Origin: Actinacidiphila cocklensis
Lineage (GTDB): Bacteria > Actinomycetota > Actinomycetes > Streptomycetales > Streptomycetaceae
Length of the DNA stretch: 64,000 nt
Direction: 5' to 3'
Assembly (NCBI RefSeq): GCF_907177275.1
Contig: NZ_CAJSLV010000001.1
Location: forward strand, 248,001-312,000
Below the pieces are notes generated by a model, which was not told the DNA's origin, did no database searches, and saw nothing but the letters and a program-made list of their open reading frames with translations. Positions 34,501-43,500 of the stretch are shown piece after piece; positions within the stretch are counted from its first letter, which is position 1, and each line of letters opens with the position of its first letter. Made by a program: the position numbers and the translations under genes.

Positions 34501-34963
34501 CCCGGTGCAGATCGGCCTTCGCGGCGGAACCCGCGCCCTGGTAGCTGACGATGTACCGGAGGCCGTGCGCCTGCGCCTTGCGGTACTCCGGCCGGTTCAG
34601 TGTCGTGACGTCGAACAGCCGCCGGTCGACGCGCCCCTGGTCGATCAGCCGCACCGCGTCCAGCGGCAGCGCGTACGCGTGCCCCTGCGCGGTCCGTAAC
34701 TCGACGGGGATGTGCTCGCGTCCCTTGCCGTGCTGCAGCGCGACCGGCTTGCCGTCGGCGCTCACGCCGACCCGGTCACCGGTGATGAGGGTGACCCAGC
34801 TCTTCGCCCCGGCCCCCTCGGCCTTCTCCGGCGCCGACGCCCTGGCGCTCTGCGCCGGACGCTCACCGGTGGCTCCCGCGGGCGCCACGGCCCCTGCGGT
34901 CAGCGCCGCCGCCGCCCCTACCGCGAGCGCTGCAGCCCGCGTCTTTCGCCAACTCTTGTGCAA
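31598..34963 (-). CDS. Secreted subtilisin-like serine protease (S8), large
   Basis: 1121 residues from a TTG at 34963 with AAGGGGA 5 bases upstream; this start gives a classic Sec signal (M-H-K-S-W-R-K-T-R-A..., ending about A-G-A-T-G). A GTG at 34993 is an alternative. The propeptide covers about 50-215. The catalytic domain shows Asp245 (V-L-D-T-G-V-D), His277 (H-G-T-H-V-A-S) and Ser456 (S-G-T-S-M-A-T-P-H). The last 600 residues are beta-rich accessory domains. It is an extracellular protease for nutrient or developmental proteolysis; exact target unknown. Confidence 0.93.
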   Translation of the reverse strand: MHKSWRKTRAAALAVGAAAALTAGAVAPAGATGERPAQSARASAPEKAEGAGAKSWVTLITGDRVGVSADGKPVALQHGKGREHIPVELRTAQGHAYALPLDAVRLIDQGRVDRRLFDVTTLNRPEYRKAQAHGLRYIVSYQGAGSAAKADLHRADGARVTRTYGTLDAEAVTAPAGRTADVWQALTNAPAKGTPYAAAEPGLKKVWLDAVQKASSLDWSRQQIGAPSAWNAGYDGTGVKIAVLDTGVDKDHRDLAGQVTDVQNFSTADNPDDHFGHGTHVASIAAGTGAQSGGTYKGVAPGAKIISGKVLDDDGFGDDSNILAGLEWAAESGAKIANLSLGGTDTPGTDVLESAVDTLSADYGTLFVIAAGNDGSAAGTVGSPGSADAALTVGAVDKDSALADFSSRGPRVGDDAVKPDVTAPGVDITAAAAPGSVIDQEVGENPPGYLTISGTSMATPHVAGAAADLAQEHPDWTGQQIKAALVAATTDSGAGYSPFEQGTGQVDLGKAVKQTVTAKSGSTSLSYATAVWPHGDDPKQTRTLTYTNTGSQAVALALAVKGTDPRQQTAPAGFFTLSADSVTVPAGGSASVDVTVDTTLGGSVDGAYTAFITATSADGQTVRTAAGVTREVESYDVTVKHLDRLGKATGAYDTALFPMSGDLAGQFIPVYGADGTATIRVPKGRYMLSSTVYVGDGTTWEGGDWINQPDLTVDHTTEVTVDARTARPVDLTVPDYAAVARFAAPDFSVETPDFTLDIGMWLDSYANFRTAHLGPAVAAGTLHESFAGTWTNGHKRYDLAYGAGRTTLATGYVRHAKAAELARIKVAVGTSVKGKKGVLLVFGTATGGAGSNAVGFTEGLPVTTTAYVNGGPSVRWAFEFDQLDSAGEQFEAEYRTADSTYTAGRSYAKTFNVGVFGPKIDGTTGLYRRGNEIYGYLPLFADGTGQIGASAYDTVVTTLYRNGKKVGSNEDPLTGEPFTVPAAAARYKLTTSVTRSGVAAVSTKVTATWTFSSRKTADEARLPASAVKFSPALSTASTSRAGASVKVPVSVQGSAAGRNLTSLKVWVSFDGGRHWKHLTVKNGQVTVANPKAGKGVSLRADVTDKKGNTLSQAIYNAYLTK

Positions 34964-35276
34964 CTGAGTCCCCTTGTGCCGTGATCTGGACACATGGGAG
35001 TCGCTGTCGAGGCACCGAGCATCCGTGATGTTCCCCCCACGAACCATCCCCCCACAGAACCCCCCGTTCGTCTACGCAGTATGTGAGGGCTATCTCAAGG
35101 TTCGCAAGAGCCACATACGGAACATGCGCTTCAGCCCGACCCCGGCTCGACTCCGGTTTCCGGGTGCTTCGGGGTCCGGTCGCGGATCAGGAACCTCGCT
35201 CGGCTGCCGGCCGGGCGGCCTGTCCCTGCCCCGTTGCCTGGGTAGGGACAGCCGCGGTGTTCCTCGCGGTTCGGTG
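34964..35276. other. Intergenic region upstream of the S8 protease
   Basis: No gene seen. A partial inverted repeat GTATGTG (35079-35085) and CACATAC (35112-35118) lies about 115 bases upstream of the protease start and may be regulatory. Confidence 0.3.
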
Positions 35277-35765
35277 TCAGCCGGCGATGAGGTCGAACTC
35301 CTCCCAGGGGCCGATCGCGGTCCGGTTGGCGATCAGCGCCGCCGCGCCGGCGTTCTCGGCTGTGACGAGGTGCTGGTTGTTGTAGGTGCGGAAGCTGACG
35401 CTGCCGTCGGGGTTGTGGAGGAGGTAGAACGTCTCCCACGGGCCGGGGCCACCGCGGTTCGCGATCAGCGGTGAGTTCCCCTTGTCCTCGTCGGCGGTGA
35501 CCCACTGGTTGTCGGAACGCGCCTTCAGGTTCACGGTGCCGTTGTTGTTGGCGACCATGGTGAAGGTCTCGCTCGTGCCGACCGAGGTGGCGTCGGCGAT
35601 GAGCGAGGTGGTGCTGTTCGCCGCGTCGACGTACTTGCCGTTGGCGTGGGCCTTGAGGCTGATCACGGACTCGGTGGGCGGCGGGAACGTGGTGGTGTTG
35701 TTCGTGTAGCCGGACGCGGTGATGCCGGCCTGCACGGCGTTCTCGGTCGCGTCGGTCGGGAAGCC
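35277..35765 (-). pseudogene. 5'-truncated gene with fascin/RICIN-like beta-trefoil domain
   Basis: About 160 codons encode a linker (A-G-I-T-A-S-G-Y-T-N-N-T-T-T) and a beta-trefoil with repeated K-A-H-A-N-G-K-Y-V, L-K-A-R-S-D-N-Q-W-V-T-A and, finally, A-I-G-P-W-E-E-F-D-L-I. This is a C-terminal carbohydrate-binding-like module of larger exported enzymes. No start or signal is supported; the frame stays open to 35843 but that stretch contains a strong hairpin and has no ribosome site. The N-terminal catalytic part is missing. Confidence 0.6.
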
Positions 35766-35788
35766 CTTCGCCGGGCGCGGTCGGAGGT

Positions 35789-35821
35789 CGCCGGTTGCTG
35801 CTCGACGAGCAGCGACCGGCG
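35789..35821. terminator. Strong hairpin at the truncation point
   Basis: CGCCGGTTGCTGCTCG (35789-35804) and CGAGCAGCGACCGGCG (35806-35821) are inverted copies matching at 15 of 16 positions, with GTGTTTCC following on the plus strand. It may be a leftover terminator or structured element. Confidence 0.5.
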
Positions 35822-36101
35822 GTGTTTCCGTGTGGCGCAGCACGCATGTTCAGCTGGCTCTAGGCGTAAGTCAAGACCGAAGTTCCCCGGTGACGGAGAT
35901 GTTGGGAGAACTTTGGGATAAAGCCAGCCCCGGTGAGGCGGACCCTTATGTACAAAGCGAGCGGAACGGGTTGAGGGGTCGTCACCTCGCTGATCCGCTG
36001 AGCGGAACAGCGCTCGACCGGCGAATCCCGGCGCGGCACGGTACGTGCAGGTGCTCCACAACGGAGCGCCGAGACTGCGCATCGGAGTTCGGGAGAGAAC
36101 T

Positions 36102-36659
36102 ATGAAGAGTCGAACCATGTGGGGCACCGTCGTGGCCGTCGTCGGCCTGGCCGTTGGCTGCGGCGGGTTCGCCGGCACGGCGCAGGCCGCCGACGCCAAG
36201 GCCCCGGTCGCGGTGCGGCCGGCCGCCGCCGGGTTCTTCGAGATCGTCAACGACCACGCGGGCAAGTGTGCGGAGGTGGACGGCAACGGGGCCGGTGCGC
36301 TCGGCACGCTCATCCACGAGTGGTCCTGCGACGGAGAGGACAACCAGTGGTGGGCGCCGACGAGCGTCGGTTCCGACGGCTTCTTCACGTTGACGAACAG
36401 GGGGAGCGGCTTCTGCATGAACGTCAAGAACGGCGTGGCATTCGACGGAGCGCTCATCGACCAGCAGAACTGCGACTCCTCCAAGCCCGGCCAGTTATGG
36501 AAGCTGCAGGCCTCCGGCCTCGCCGGCCACCTTCAGCTGGCCTCCGGGTTCGCGGGCGAATGCCTCGCACTGAGCCCCAACACGTCCCAGAACGGCACCA
36601 AGGTCGTGATCAGCGCCTGCAGCACCAGTAGCGCGAAGCTCTGGCACTTCGACTCCTGA
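36102..36659 (+). CDS. Secreted ricin-type beta-trefoil lectin
   Basis: 185 residues, ATG at 36102 with GGGAGAG upstream. A Sec signal ends at about A-Q-A-A-D. One beta-trefoil domain follows with Q-x-W repeats (N-Q-W-W, Q-L-W-K-L, K-L-W-H-F) and paired Cys in each lobe. It lacks a catalytic domain, so it is a free carbohydrate-binding protein. Possible roles are binding cell wall or plant polysaccharides. It is divergent from the truncated trefoil gene; the 258-base gap has no other gene. Confidence 0.88.
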   Translation: MKSRTMWGTVVAVVGLAVGCGGFAGTAQAADAKAPVAVRPAAAGFFEIVNDHAGKCAEVDGNGAGALGTLIHEWSCDGEDNQWWAPTSVGSDGFFTLTNRGSGFCMNVKNGVAFDGALIDQQNCDSSKPGQLWKLQASGLAGHLQLASGFAGECLALSPNTSQNGTKVVISACSTSSAKLWHFDS

Positions 36660-36684
36660 GGCGCGCCCGGTACCTCGGCGTGAC

Positions 36685-36719
36685 GGCACCCCGGAGGCTC
36701 ACATGGCCTTCGGGGCGCC
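36685..36719. terminator. Hairpin terminator between convergent genes
   Basis: GGCACCCCGGAGGC (36685-36698) pairs with GCCTTCGGGGCGCC (36706-36719) except for two wobble or mismatch positions, between genes ending at 36659 and 36777. Confidence 0.5.
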
Positions 36720-36776
36720 GTGGTCGCCGGTCCCGCGCCGTCGGGCTTCCGCAGCCGGCCCGGGCGGGCCTGAGGC

Positions 36777-37982
36777 TCACGTACGGCTGGCTACTCCGCA
36801 GGTGCCGGGCTTGTCCAACGGCTTGCTGCGGTCGTACGGGTCCGTGACAGGCCCGGAGGGGTTCACGCCCGAGTTCTCGGACGGCGAGGGATGCAGGTAG
36901 CCGTCGTGCTCGCAGCCCGAGCCGCCGAAGTAGGCGTCGATCCTGACGAGCTGCACCTTTCCTGGCGCCCCCCGCGGGTACCACTGCGTGTCCACCACGC
37001 GCCGCGCGATGAGCCGCTGCACCGTCCCGTCACCGTTTCCGGCCTTCGTGAAGGCGTAGACGTAGGTGTAGTCGGTGTGCACCCGTACGGACTCGTGGTC
37101 GGACTTGGTGAACGTCATCCGCCCGCGGACCTTGATCACGTCGCCCACGAGCCGGACCTCGTGGGGGTCGTAGCGGGTCAACCACACGGTCGGATCGGTC
37201 TTGGCGCTCGGTGAGCTCAGGGCGGCCTTCACCCGGGCGGGTCCGCCGTTGATCGGGTCGACCACGTGCAGGGCCGCGTCCGGATAGCCGCCGCGCAGTT
37301 CCGCCGGGTCGAGGTTCGTGCCCACCAGGTATGCCTTCGTCGCGCGCAGGGCGGCGTCGACCTGCCGCGCTGTCACATCGCCGACCTTCTCGGCGTGCGG
37401 CAGCACGATGGCGTCCGCGCCGGCGGCCCAGTTGAGGGCAGGGGACCCCGCGAAGGGGTGACTCGTGGTGGGGATGTCGGGGTCAGCGGCGGCATCCGGT
37501 GCGGCGGTCGGCTGCGCGGTCTCGGGTGTGAGCGGCGTGCTGTCGGAGGAGTCCTCGTGGCTGCCGGACGAGTTCCCATGACCGAGGACCAGGGAGCGTG
37601 CGCCCGACGGGTTGATCGCGACCAGCGCCAGCGCCGCCACCGCCGCGACGATCAGCAGGGTGCGTATTCGGTCCCGCCACGGCCCTCGCCGGCCCCGCTG
37701 CATGTCCTGCCAGGCAGGTCCGGTCCGCCACCCTTCCGGCTCCTGGGGCCGGCGCCCCTTGCCGCCCCTCCACCGCGGCTTCGAGCGCCGCGCGCGTTCC
37801 GCTCTCTCCGCATCCTCGCGCCGCAACCTCTCGGTCACCATGCGGGCGCGGGCCGAGGGTTCCTTGGGCGCACTCGCCCGGATCCTGCCGGCGGTGTCCT
37901 TGGTGAACTCTTCCCACACGGCGTCAGGAAGGCTGGGCGGCTCGTCGTCTTCCTCACGCGGAGGCGGAGGTGCAGTTGTCAT
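36777..37982 (-). CDS. Single-pass membrane protein with extracellular domain, hypothetical
   Basis: 401 residues. A charged cytoplasmic head of about 105 residues (many Arg and Glu), one membrane helix (L-L-I-V-A-A-V-A-A-L-A-L-V-A-I), a Ser/Thr/Pro linker, and an outer domain of about 220 residues with W-L-T-R-Y-D-P and two or more Cys near the end. This matches a hypothetical membrane protein common in Streptomyces; function unknown. The 197-base gap downstream of its start side (37983-38179) holds no gene. Confidence 0.8.
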   Translation of the reverse strand: MTTAPPPPREEDDEPPSLPDAVWEEFTKDTAGRIRASAPKEPSARARMVTERLRREDAERAERARRSKPRWRGGKGRRPQEPEGWRTGPAWQDMQRGRRGPWRDRIRTLLIVAAVAALALVAINPSGARSLVLGHGNSSGSHEDSSDSTPLTPETAQPTAAPDAAADPDIPTTSHPFAGSPALNWAAGADAIVLPHAEKVGDVTARQVDAALRATKAYLVGTNLDPAELRGGYPDAALHVVDPINGGPARVKAALSSPSAKTDPTVWLTRYDPHEVRLVGDVIKVRGRMTFTKSDHESVRVHTDYTYVYAFTKAGNGDGTVQRLIARRVVDTQWYPRGAPGKVQLVRIDAYFGGSGCEHDGYLHPSPSENSGVNPSGPVTDPYDRSKPLDKPGTCGVASRT

Positions 37983-38179
37983 TTGATGCCCTTGATCTCA
38001 CGGGAAGTCGGCAGACATTACCGCATGGAGCAGCGGCTGCCGCACGGCGCCTGAGCAGCGCGGAGGCTCACCGCGCCTGCCGGCGCCGGCCGTGGCGGCG
38101 CCGACCGCACCCGCGGTCGTGGGGACGGCTGGAAGGGCAGCCCTGCGCGGCGTACCCGATACCGCCGATCCGCCGGCGG

Positions 38180-39184
38180 TCAGCCGAGCCACCAGATCGC
38201 TCCTCCGCCGAGGAAGAACAGGAGGCAGAAGGCGAGGTTGGTGCGGCGGTAGGTGAGGAAGATCGCGGCGAACTCGCGGATCATTGCGCTGGGCCAGAAG
38301 TACGCGGCCGTGGGGGAACCGACCACGTAGCCCCTGACTCCCGCCCTGCGAGCGGCCAGCGCCGCGCGGAAGGCGTGGTAGTTGTTCGTCACGATCACGC
38401 AGCGGTAGTCGGGGTTCGCGCTCTCCATGATCCTCCTGCTGAACCGCAGGTTCTCCTCCGTGGTGGTGGAGCGGTCCTCGCGCTCGATCAACTCGGCCGG
38501 GACGCCGCGTTCGACGAGGTAGTCCGCCATCGCGTGCGACTCGGGGACCTTCTCGTCAGGCCCCTGCCCGCCGGAGGTGAGGAGCACCGGCTGCCGGCCG
38601 CGCCGTGACTGCCGGGCGTGGACGGCGCGGGCACGTTCCAGCCGGCTGGCCAGCAGCGGTGGCACCGTGGCTCCGCCGGCGAGGCCCGAGCCGAGTACCA
38701 CCACGTAGTCGGCCCTTCGGGGCGGATTCAGGCGGCCGTAGAGAAATGCGTAGACGACGAAGCAGAGAAACAGGAAGGCCACGTAGCCGGTCAGGGCGAC
38801 GGCAGTTCCGGTCACTGCCGCCAGGGTGCGGTTGCGCAGGATCAGCGTGGCGACCAGCAGGACGAGCAGCGCCACCAGGGCGACACCCGCGAGCAGGGAC
38901 AGCAGGTTGGCGGGGCGCGTGCCCTCCTTGCGCACCATGACGGTGCCGTTGGAGATCAGGAACCACGCCAGGGTGACGATGCCGAGCGCCACGACGAGCA
39001 GCAGCGCGATGGCCAGGTTCCTGCCCAGCACCGGGTGCGTCCGGTGGAGTTCGAAGAGCCACGCGCTGCCGGCGAAGAGGAAGGTCAGCCCCAGGAGAAC
39101 GGCGTTGCTGAACCGGCGGCGCTCGTGGACGACGCCGGCGCAGAACATCAGGAGACACAAGAGCGCCGGAGCGTAGGCCAACAT
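38180..39184 (-). CDS. YdcF/DUF218-type membrane protein
   Basis: 334 residues from an ATG at 39184. Four to five hydrophobic segments in the first 150 residues and one at the C-terminus flank a DUF218 domain: Y-V-V-V-L-G-S-G, S-H-A-M-A-D-Y-L and N-N-Y-H-A-F-R-A. In the SanA/YdcF family this fold is linked to cell-envelope or vancomycin-tolerance functions, but activity is not established. No strong ribosome site is seen at the start; a GTG six bases upstream is possible. Confidence 0.85.
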   Translation of the reverse strand: MLAYAPALLCLLMFCAGVVHERRRFSNAVLLGLTFLFAGSAWLFELHRTHPVLGRNLAIALLLVVALGIVTLAWFLISNGTVMVRKEGTRPANLLSLLAGVALVALLVLLVATLILRNRTLAAVTGTAVALTGYVAFLFLCFVVYAFLYGRLNPPRRADYVVVLGSGLAGGATVPPLLASRLERARAVHARQSRRGRQPVLLTSGGQGPDEKVPESHAMADYLVERGVPAELIEREDRSTTTEENLRFSRRIMESANPDYRCVIVTNNYHAFRAALAARRAGVRGYVVGSPTAAYFWPSAMIREFAAIFLTYRRTNLAFCLLFFLGGGAIWWLG

Positions 39185-39300
39185 GTGCACATAGTAGGCA
39201 GACGCCGCCGGGCGCCGGCCGCGGGTGACGCCGGGCAGGCAGGGGCGGGCGACGGGATGCGGGGGTGCACGGGAAGGAGTTGGGGGTCTCGGCCCGAGCG

Positions 39301-40269
39301 TCAGATCCAGCCGCGCTTGGCGGCTTCCGTGCCCATCTGGAAGCGGGTGTCGAGGCCGAGGCGGGAGGCGATCGCGGCGATGCGGCGGGTCACGGTGCGG
39401 GTGCTCGTGCCCAACTGGCGGGCGATCGCCTGGTCCTTGTAGCCCGCCTGCAGCATCTTCAGCAGCAGGAGGTCGTCCGCGCCCGGCTGGTCGGTGGTCT
39501 CCGGGGCCGTCGAGATGACGGGCTGCGCCCGCTGCCAGTAGGTGTCGAACAGCTCCAGGATCGCGTCGAGCAGGCCCGACTGGTGGACGACGGCGATCCG
39601 GTCGTACCGCCCTCCGATCAGCGCGAGCAGCGCGACACGGCGGTCCATGATCCGCAGCCTGAACGGCAGGGCGGGCAGGAACCGGGCCTGCTCGCCGAGG
39701 CCGGCGAGGCGGGTGATGAGCTGGAACCTGCCGGGCAGCTCCAGTGCCTCCGGGGTGTAGACGGACCGTATCTCGATGCCGCGGCCCAGCAGGTCCCTGG
39801 TGAAGTCCTCCTCCAACTCCACGGTGTACGGGCCGAGGTACGGGGGCCGGTCGAGGACGTCGAAGTGGGTGCGCATCGACTGCGTCAGCTCGGCCACCCG
39901 CAGGGTGACCGCCTCCTCGCCGGTGATCACCTCCACCAGCTCGCTCGGATCCCCCTGCAGCCGGGTGGCGCGGTACTCGCTCGCCAGGTCGTCGACCGCG
40001 TCCCACACCGAGGTGAACGCCGCCTCGGTATCGGCTCGCCGCCTGGCGACCAGCGCGCTCAACGCGGTCCGCGGGCTGACCGGCCGGTACTGGCCCTGCC
40101 CTTCCCTGCGTAGCACGCCCAGTTCGACCAGCCGGGCCACCGCGTGCCGGATCCGGCTGGACGTGGTGCCTAGGTGTTCGGCGATCTCCCGCGCCGACCG
40201 GTCCGGCTTGGCGAGATACGCGCGGTAGACCCGTTCGTCGAACTCGCTGATCCCCAGGGCACCGAGCAC
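39301..40269 (-). CDS. TrmB-type regulator with C-terminal LuxR-like helix-turn-helix
   Basis: 322 residues. The N-terminal winged helix (S-A-R-E-I-A-E-H-L-G-T-T-S-S-R-I-R) fits TrmB. The C-terminus has a second DNA-binding helix pair (G-Y-K-D-Q-A-I-A-R-Q-L-G-T-S-T-R-T-V-T-R) of LuxR type. This two-HTH arrangement is common in Streptomyces. It is divergent from the large sedolisin gene and probably controls it. A short palindrome lies in the gap at 40328. The effector is unknown. Confidence 0.85.
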   Translation of the reverse strand: MLGALGISEFDERVYRAYLAKPDRSAREIAEHLGTTSSRIRHAVARLVELGVLRREGQGQYRPVSPRTALSALVARRRADTEAAFTSVWDAVDDLASEYRATRLQGDPSELVEVITGEEAVTLRVAELTQSMRTHFDVLDRPPYLGPYTVELEEDFTRDLLGRGIEIRSVYTPEALELPGRFQLITRLAGLGEQARFLPALPFRLRIMDRRVALLALIGGRYDRIAVVHQSGLLDAILELFDTYWQRAQPVISTAPETTDQPGADDLLLLKMLQAGYKDQAIARQLGTSTRTVTRRIAAIASRLGLDTRFQMGTEAAKRGWI

Positions 40270-40327
40270 CGGTCGTCCTCCTGCTCGTCACCGGCCGGCA
40301 GGCCGGCGGCCCCGTCATGGCGCGATC

Positions 40328-40339
40328 CGCCAAGTGGCG
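40328..40339. promoter_or_regulatory. Small palindrome between regulator and sedolisin gene
   Basis: CGCCA-AG-TGGCG is a 5-2-5 inverted repeat 59 bases upstream of the TrmB-type start. It may be an operator; evidence is position only. Confidence 0.3.
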
Positions 40340-40536
40340 ATACCAGACACGAGTTTGATCTATACATCTGCTGGCCACAAGCCTTAACTCTGATCGTTGA
40401 CGCCAGGCGGTTGCGCCGTCCCGGAACCCCGCGAACGGTCCACACCGTCGCCCACCCGGTCCCACGCCGATCCGTCCCCTCATCCGACGTGTCCGCAACG
40501 AAAACCGTGCCGCGCCCCCAACACAGGGAGTCGAAC

Positions 40537-43500
40537 GTGTTCCAACCCAGGAAGAGGGACGGCGGAACCCGCGCCCTCGATCTGTTGATCGCCGTGTCCA
40601 GCGCGGCCGTGATCGCCGTGCTGGGCCTCCAGTCACCCGCTCGCGCGGCGCCTTCCACGGCCACGGCGCCCGCCGCCCCCGCTTCCGCCTCCGCGGACCA
40701 GCGCCTCCCCTTCGAACCGGCCTGTGCCACGCCCGCGAAGGGCGACGCCGCGTGCTACGCCCTCCGCCGCACCGACGTCAAGCCCGTCGAGGGGCTGCGG
40801 TCCGCCGTGGACACCCCTGTCGGCTACGGACCCGCCGACCTGCAGGACGCCTACGCGCTGCCCGAAGGCGGCGGCACCGGACAGACCGTGGCCATCGTCG
40901 ACGCCTTCGACGACCCCGCCGCGGAAGCCGACCTCGCCGTGTACCGCGAGCAGTACGGGCTGCCGGCGTGCACGTCGGACACCGGCTGCTTCCGCAAGGT
41001 CGACCAGCGCGGCGGCACCGACTACCCGGAACCGAACACCGATTGGGCCGGCGAGATATCGCTGGACCTGGACATGGTCTCCGCGGTCGCGCCCAACGCG
41101 CGCATCCTGCTGGTCGAGGCCGACGACAACGGCCTCGACAGCCTCGGCGCGGCGGTCGACGAGGCGGTCGCGCTCGGCGCCAAGTACGTCTCCAACTCCT
41201 ACGGTTCGGACTACACGCAGGGCAGCGGTGAGGACCCCGCAGAGGCGACGGCGTACGACCCCCACTACAACCACCCCGGTGTGGCCGTGGTCGCCTCGTC
41301 GGGTGACTACGGCATGGGGGTGGCCTACCCCGCCTCCTCGCAGTACGTGACGTCGGTCGGCGGCACCTCGCTGGTCCGTGCCCCGGGCACCGCCCGCGGC
41401 TGGTCCGAGGCCGCCTGGAACAGCGCCGGTTCCGGCTGCTCGGCCTATGAGCCCAAGCCGGCGTTCCAGAAGGACACCGGCTGCCCGAACCGCTCCGTCG
41501 CCGACGTCTCCGCCGTCGCCGACCAGGACACCGGTGTCGCGGTCTACCAGACCTACGGAACCAGCGGCTGGCAGGTCTACGGCGGCACCAGCGTCTCGGC
41601 GCCCATCATCGCCGGCGTCTACGCCGTCGCGGGCACTCCGGTCCCCGGTACGTACCCCAACTCCTATCCCTACGCGACCTCCGGGGCCGGGCTCAACGAC
41701 GTGACCGGCGGCAGCAACGGCAGTTGCGATCCGGCCTACCTGTGCAACGGCACCGCCGGCTACGACGGCCCGACCGGCCTGGGCACCCCCAAGGGCCTGG
41801 CGGCGTTCCGCAGCGGCCCGCACGGCGACCTGTCCGGCACCGTCACCGACCGGGCCACCGGCAGGCCGGTGGCGGGAGCGGCCGTCACGGTCGGCGACTC
41901 GGCCGTCCGGACCGACGCCAAGGGCGCGTACTCGCTGACGCTGCCGGTCGGCAGCTATGACGTCGCCGTCGACGCCTTCGCCTACGCCACCGGCACCGCC
42001 AAGTCCGTGGCGGTCGCGGACGGCGCCACGCTGACGAGGAACTTCGCGCTGTCGCCGCTGCCCAGCCAGACGATCTCCGGCAAGGTGACCGACGGTTCCG
42101 GCCACGGCTGGCCGCTCTACGCCAGGATCACCGCCGACGGCGTGCCCGGCGGCCCGGTGTGGACCGACCCGGCCACCGGCGCGTACACCATGACCCTGCC
42201 CCGGGGGCACGACTACACCCTGCACGTCACGGCCTCCCTGCCCGGATACCAGGGGGTCGACAAGACCGTCACCTTCGGCGACGTCCGCAGGACCGTGAAC
42301 CTGTCCGTGCCGACGGACCCCTGGCAGGCCACGGCCGCCGGCTACGCCGTGCATCTGGCCGGTCCCACCGAGGGCTTCACCTCCAGCACCGCCGCACCGA
42401 CGGGCTGGAGCGTCGTCAACGCCGACGGCACCACCGGCGGCTGGGAGTTCGACGACCCCCACGCGCGGGGCAACAGGACCGGCGGTGACGGTGCGTTCGC
42501 CATCGCCGACAGCGGCCACTTCGGCTACGGCGCCTTCCAGGACACCCAGCTGATCAGCCCGGTGTACGACCTGAGCCACGCATCGGTCCCCGAGCTCGCC
42601 TTCAACACCATGTACCAGAACTACCCCGAGCAGACGATCGAGGTGGACGCCACCGACGACGGCGGCGCCACCTGGAAGAACGTCTGGTCCACGACCATCG
42701 GGACGGTCGGCCCCGGCCGGATCGAGGTGCCGCTCACCGACTACGCCGGCAAGCCGGGTGTGCGACTGCGCTTCCACTACACCGCCTCCTGGGGCGAGTT
42801 CTGGGGAGTCGACAACGTCTTCGTCGGCCAGCGCGACTACACCCCCACCCCGGGCGGCCTGGTCGTGGGCACGGTGGCGGACGTCAACACCGGCAGCGGC
42901 CTGATCGGCGCCACGGTCACCAGCCAGGACGACCCCGCCGTGACCGCGACGACGGTCGCCACCCCGGACGACCCGAAGCTCGGGGACGGCTACTACTCCC
43001 TCTTCTCCCCTGAGACGGGCAAGCGCGACCTCGCGGTGGCGAAGCGCCCCTACACCGCGCTGTCCGAGAAGGTGAAGGTGGCGGCCGACAGCACGGTCTC
43101 CGCGTCCTACAAGCTCAAGGCCGGCCGGCTGCAGGTCACGTCGGACCCGATCAGCGCATCGGTCGGCTGGGGCGGACGGACCACCCGGAAACTGACGGTC
43201 AGGAACACCGGCGGCGCTCCGGCGACCCTGCGGGTGGGAGAGAGGTCCGGCGCCCCGCACGCCGCCGCCGTCCAGGGCGCACCGCTGCAGCGCACCAAGG
43301 GGGACTTCTCCCCGCTGCCCCTGACGGCCGGTCCCGCCGCACCGAAGGCCGCGGCGAACGCCGTGCCGTCCGGTGGCGTCTGGGAGAGCGCACCCGCCTT
43401 CCCGCAGAGCGTCGCAGACAACGCGGCCGGCGCGTACGGCGGCAAGATCTACTCGGCCGACGGGTACATGGACAACGGGCCGAGCAGCGACCTCTACGCC

